Below the pieces are notes generated by a model, which saw only the letters and a program-made list of their open reading frames with translations, had not been told where the DNA came from and did no database searches. From assembly GCA_963783695.1 (NCBI GenBank), contig CAWAOM010000002.1:186001-250000 (forward strand): DNA of 64,000 bases, read 5' to 3'. Within the stretch, counting starts at the first letter, position 1. Every line of letters begins with the position of its first letter. Source of the DNA: BM003 sp963783695. Lineage in GTDB: Bacteria > Pseudomonadota > Gammaproteobacteria > Steroidobacterales > BM003. The translations under genes and the position numbers were made by a program. This document shows positions 63,383-64,000 of the stretch, one piece after another.

Positions 63383-63943
63383 ATGGCTACAGCGAATCGA
63401 TTGCGGTACTCACTCTGCCTCGCGCTGACCGGGCTCAGCGGTGCGCTGGCGGCGCAATTTACGCCGGCACACAGTGTCGCTGTGATGGCGCGCGCGGTGT
63501 TTCCGTCCGCCATTGCCGCGAGTTTTACAGATCTGCCGCAGTTGTGGCCGTTGCTGCAGTTCGATTTTGGCGACGAGTTGATCGAGTTCGCGATTGTCGG
63601 GACGCGGCAAGCAGACGTTGGCCGGACGCAGACGCTCGAGCTTCAGGGTTGCGGCGAACGCCAGCTGCGCTTGCTCGAAAGCCTCGATCCCCACCAGCGC
63701 TTCCGCCTGTTGATGCCCGGCCGGCCTGTGCAGTGGTTTGAGGTGACCGATCATCGTCTGTTCGCTGCGAATCGGCCGCTGGCCTTGCCGCATCGGGCCC
63801 AGGCCGTGATTCTGCGCTGTCATGCTGCCGACCGCCTGCTGTCGCCGCGCCATCTCGCCTACCTGGTATTTGCCCGACCGATCGATCCCGCAGGCGACGC
63901 TGGGCCGGCGGCCGCCGCCGCGGCTGTGCGCCGAAGGCATTGA
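63383..63943 (+). CDS. Unrecognised exported or membrane-anchored protein at right edge
   Basis: 186 codons. Possible signal peptide (YSLCLALTGLSGALAA) and a body with coding-like codon use (LQFDFGDELIEFAIVG … LLESLDPHQRFRLLMPGRPVQWFEVTDHRLF). No family recognised. The last ~25 residues are low complexity (Ala run, RRRH), whereas the +1 frame from ATG 63822 stays open to the window edge with good codon bias (LCAEGIDPEPLFRGDLAGG). Either a second gene begins there or this gene carries a frameshift. Divergent from the regulator gene. Confidence 0.55.
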   Translation: MATANRLRYSLCLALTGLSGALAAQFTPAHSVAVMARAVFPSAIAASFTDLPQLWPLLQFDFGDELIEFAIVGTRQADVGRTQTLELQGCGERQLRLLESLDPHQRFRLLMPGRPVQWFEVTDHRLFAANRPLALPHRAQAVILRCHAADRLLSPRHLAYLVFARPIDPAGDAGPAAAAAAVRRRH

Positions 63944-64000
63944 CCCCGAGCCGTTATTCCGTGGCGACCTCGCTGGTGGCCGGCACGCTGGCCCTTTTTC

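Noticed and set aside
1..64000. tRNA, rRNA, CRISPR arrays, insertion sequences, prophage genes
   Set aside because: I looked for cloverleaf-type sequence with a CCA end in the spacers, evenly spaced direct repeats, transposase motifs and phage genes, and found none.

Overview
The window is chromosomal DNA from a GC-rich gammaproteobacterium. Gene order supports this: dprA–LysM–def–fmt–rsmB, then priA–argS–(SPOR protein), and a gltB–gltD pair, all arranged as in Pseudomonas-like genomes. The accessory content suggests a marine heterotroph: a regulator pair resembling the 'proteobacterial dedicated sortase' family, a FecI/FecR/TonB-receptor system, three lipoprotein DUF885 proteins, and AGCS, PutP and FadL transporters. 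A Woeseia- or Steroidobacter-like lineage is my inference. I saw no rRNA, tRNA, insertion sequence, prophage or CRISPR array. Coding density is very high and many genes overlap by 1–20 bases.

Layout. 1–4.7 kb (minus): topA (3' end cut by the window edge), smg, dprA and an exported LysM protein. 4.9–11.9 kb (plus): def, fmt (apparently non-canonical start), rsmB, a DUF4390 protein and an NtrY/NtrX-like two-component pair whose regulator has a degenerate AAA+ domain. 11.9–16.5 kb (minus): priA, argS and an FtsN-like SPOR protein. 16.5–17.0 kb: an unusual spacer with four DnaA-box-like 9-mers and an AT-rich block. 17.0–18.6 kb (plus): an ECF-type sigma factor with three small downstream genes, the last of the DUF3106 type. 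19–21.5 kb (plus): HNH endonuclease, free-standing 5' nuclease, fructosamine-kinase-like protein. 21.5–31 kb: mixed metabolic genes (FadL porin, CaiB CoA-transferase, VOC protein, metallo-hydrolase, ferrochelatase, AGCS symporter with an inserted domain, thiolase).

31–36.1 kb (minus): an ECF sigma factor, a FecR-type anti-sigma factor and a TonB-dependent receptor, followed by a small membrane protein; this looks like a cell-surface signalling operon. 36.4–43.7 kb (plus): an acidic Cys-rich exported protein, then three tandem paralogous DUF885 lipoproteins. 43.8–50.7 kb: DUF924 protein, putP, a 1358-residue membrane protein of unknown function, a 52-codon ORF and a lipoprotein, the last three translationally coupled or nearly so. 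51–57 kb: gltB–gltD glutamate synthase. 57–64 kb: an SLC13/TrkA-C permease, an exported M20 amidohydrolase, the sortase-system-like kinase and regulator pair, and an unrecognised exported protein at the right edge.

The most interesting points are the DnaA-box cluster at 16.6–16.8 kb (candidate origin or DnaA-controlled region), the 46–50.7 kb envelope operon of unknown function, the sortase-type two-component pair without a sortase in view, the DUF885 triplication, and the NtrX-like regulator that has lost its sigma-54 contact loop. All family assignments were made by reading the sequence; no database search was run.
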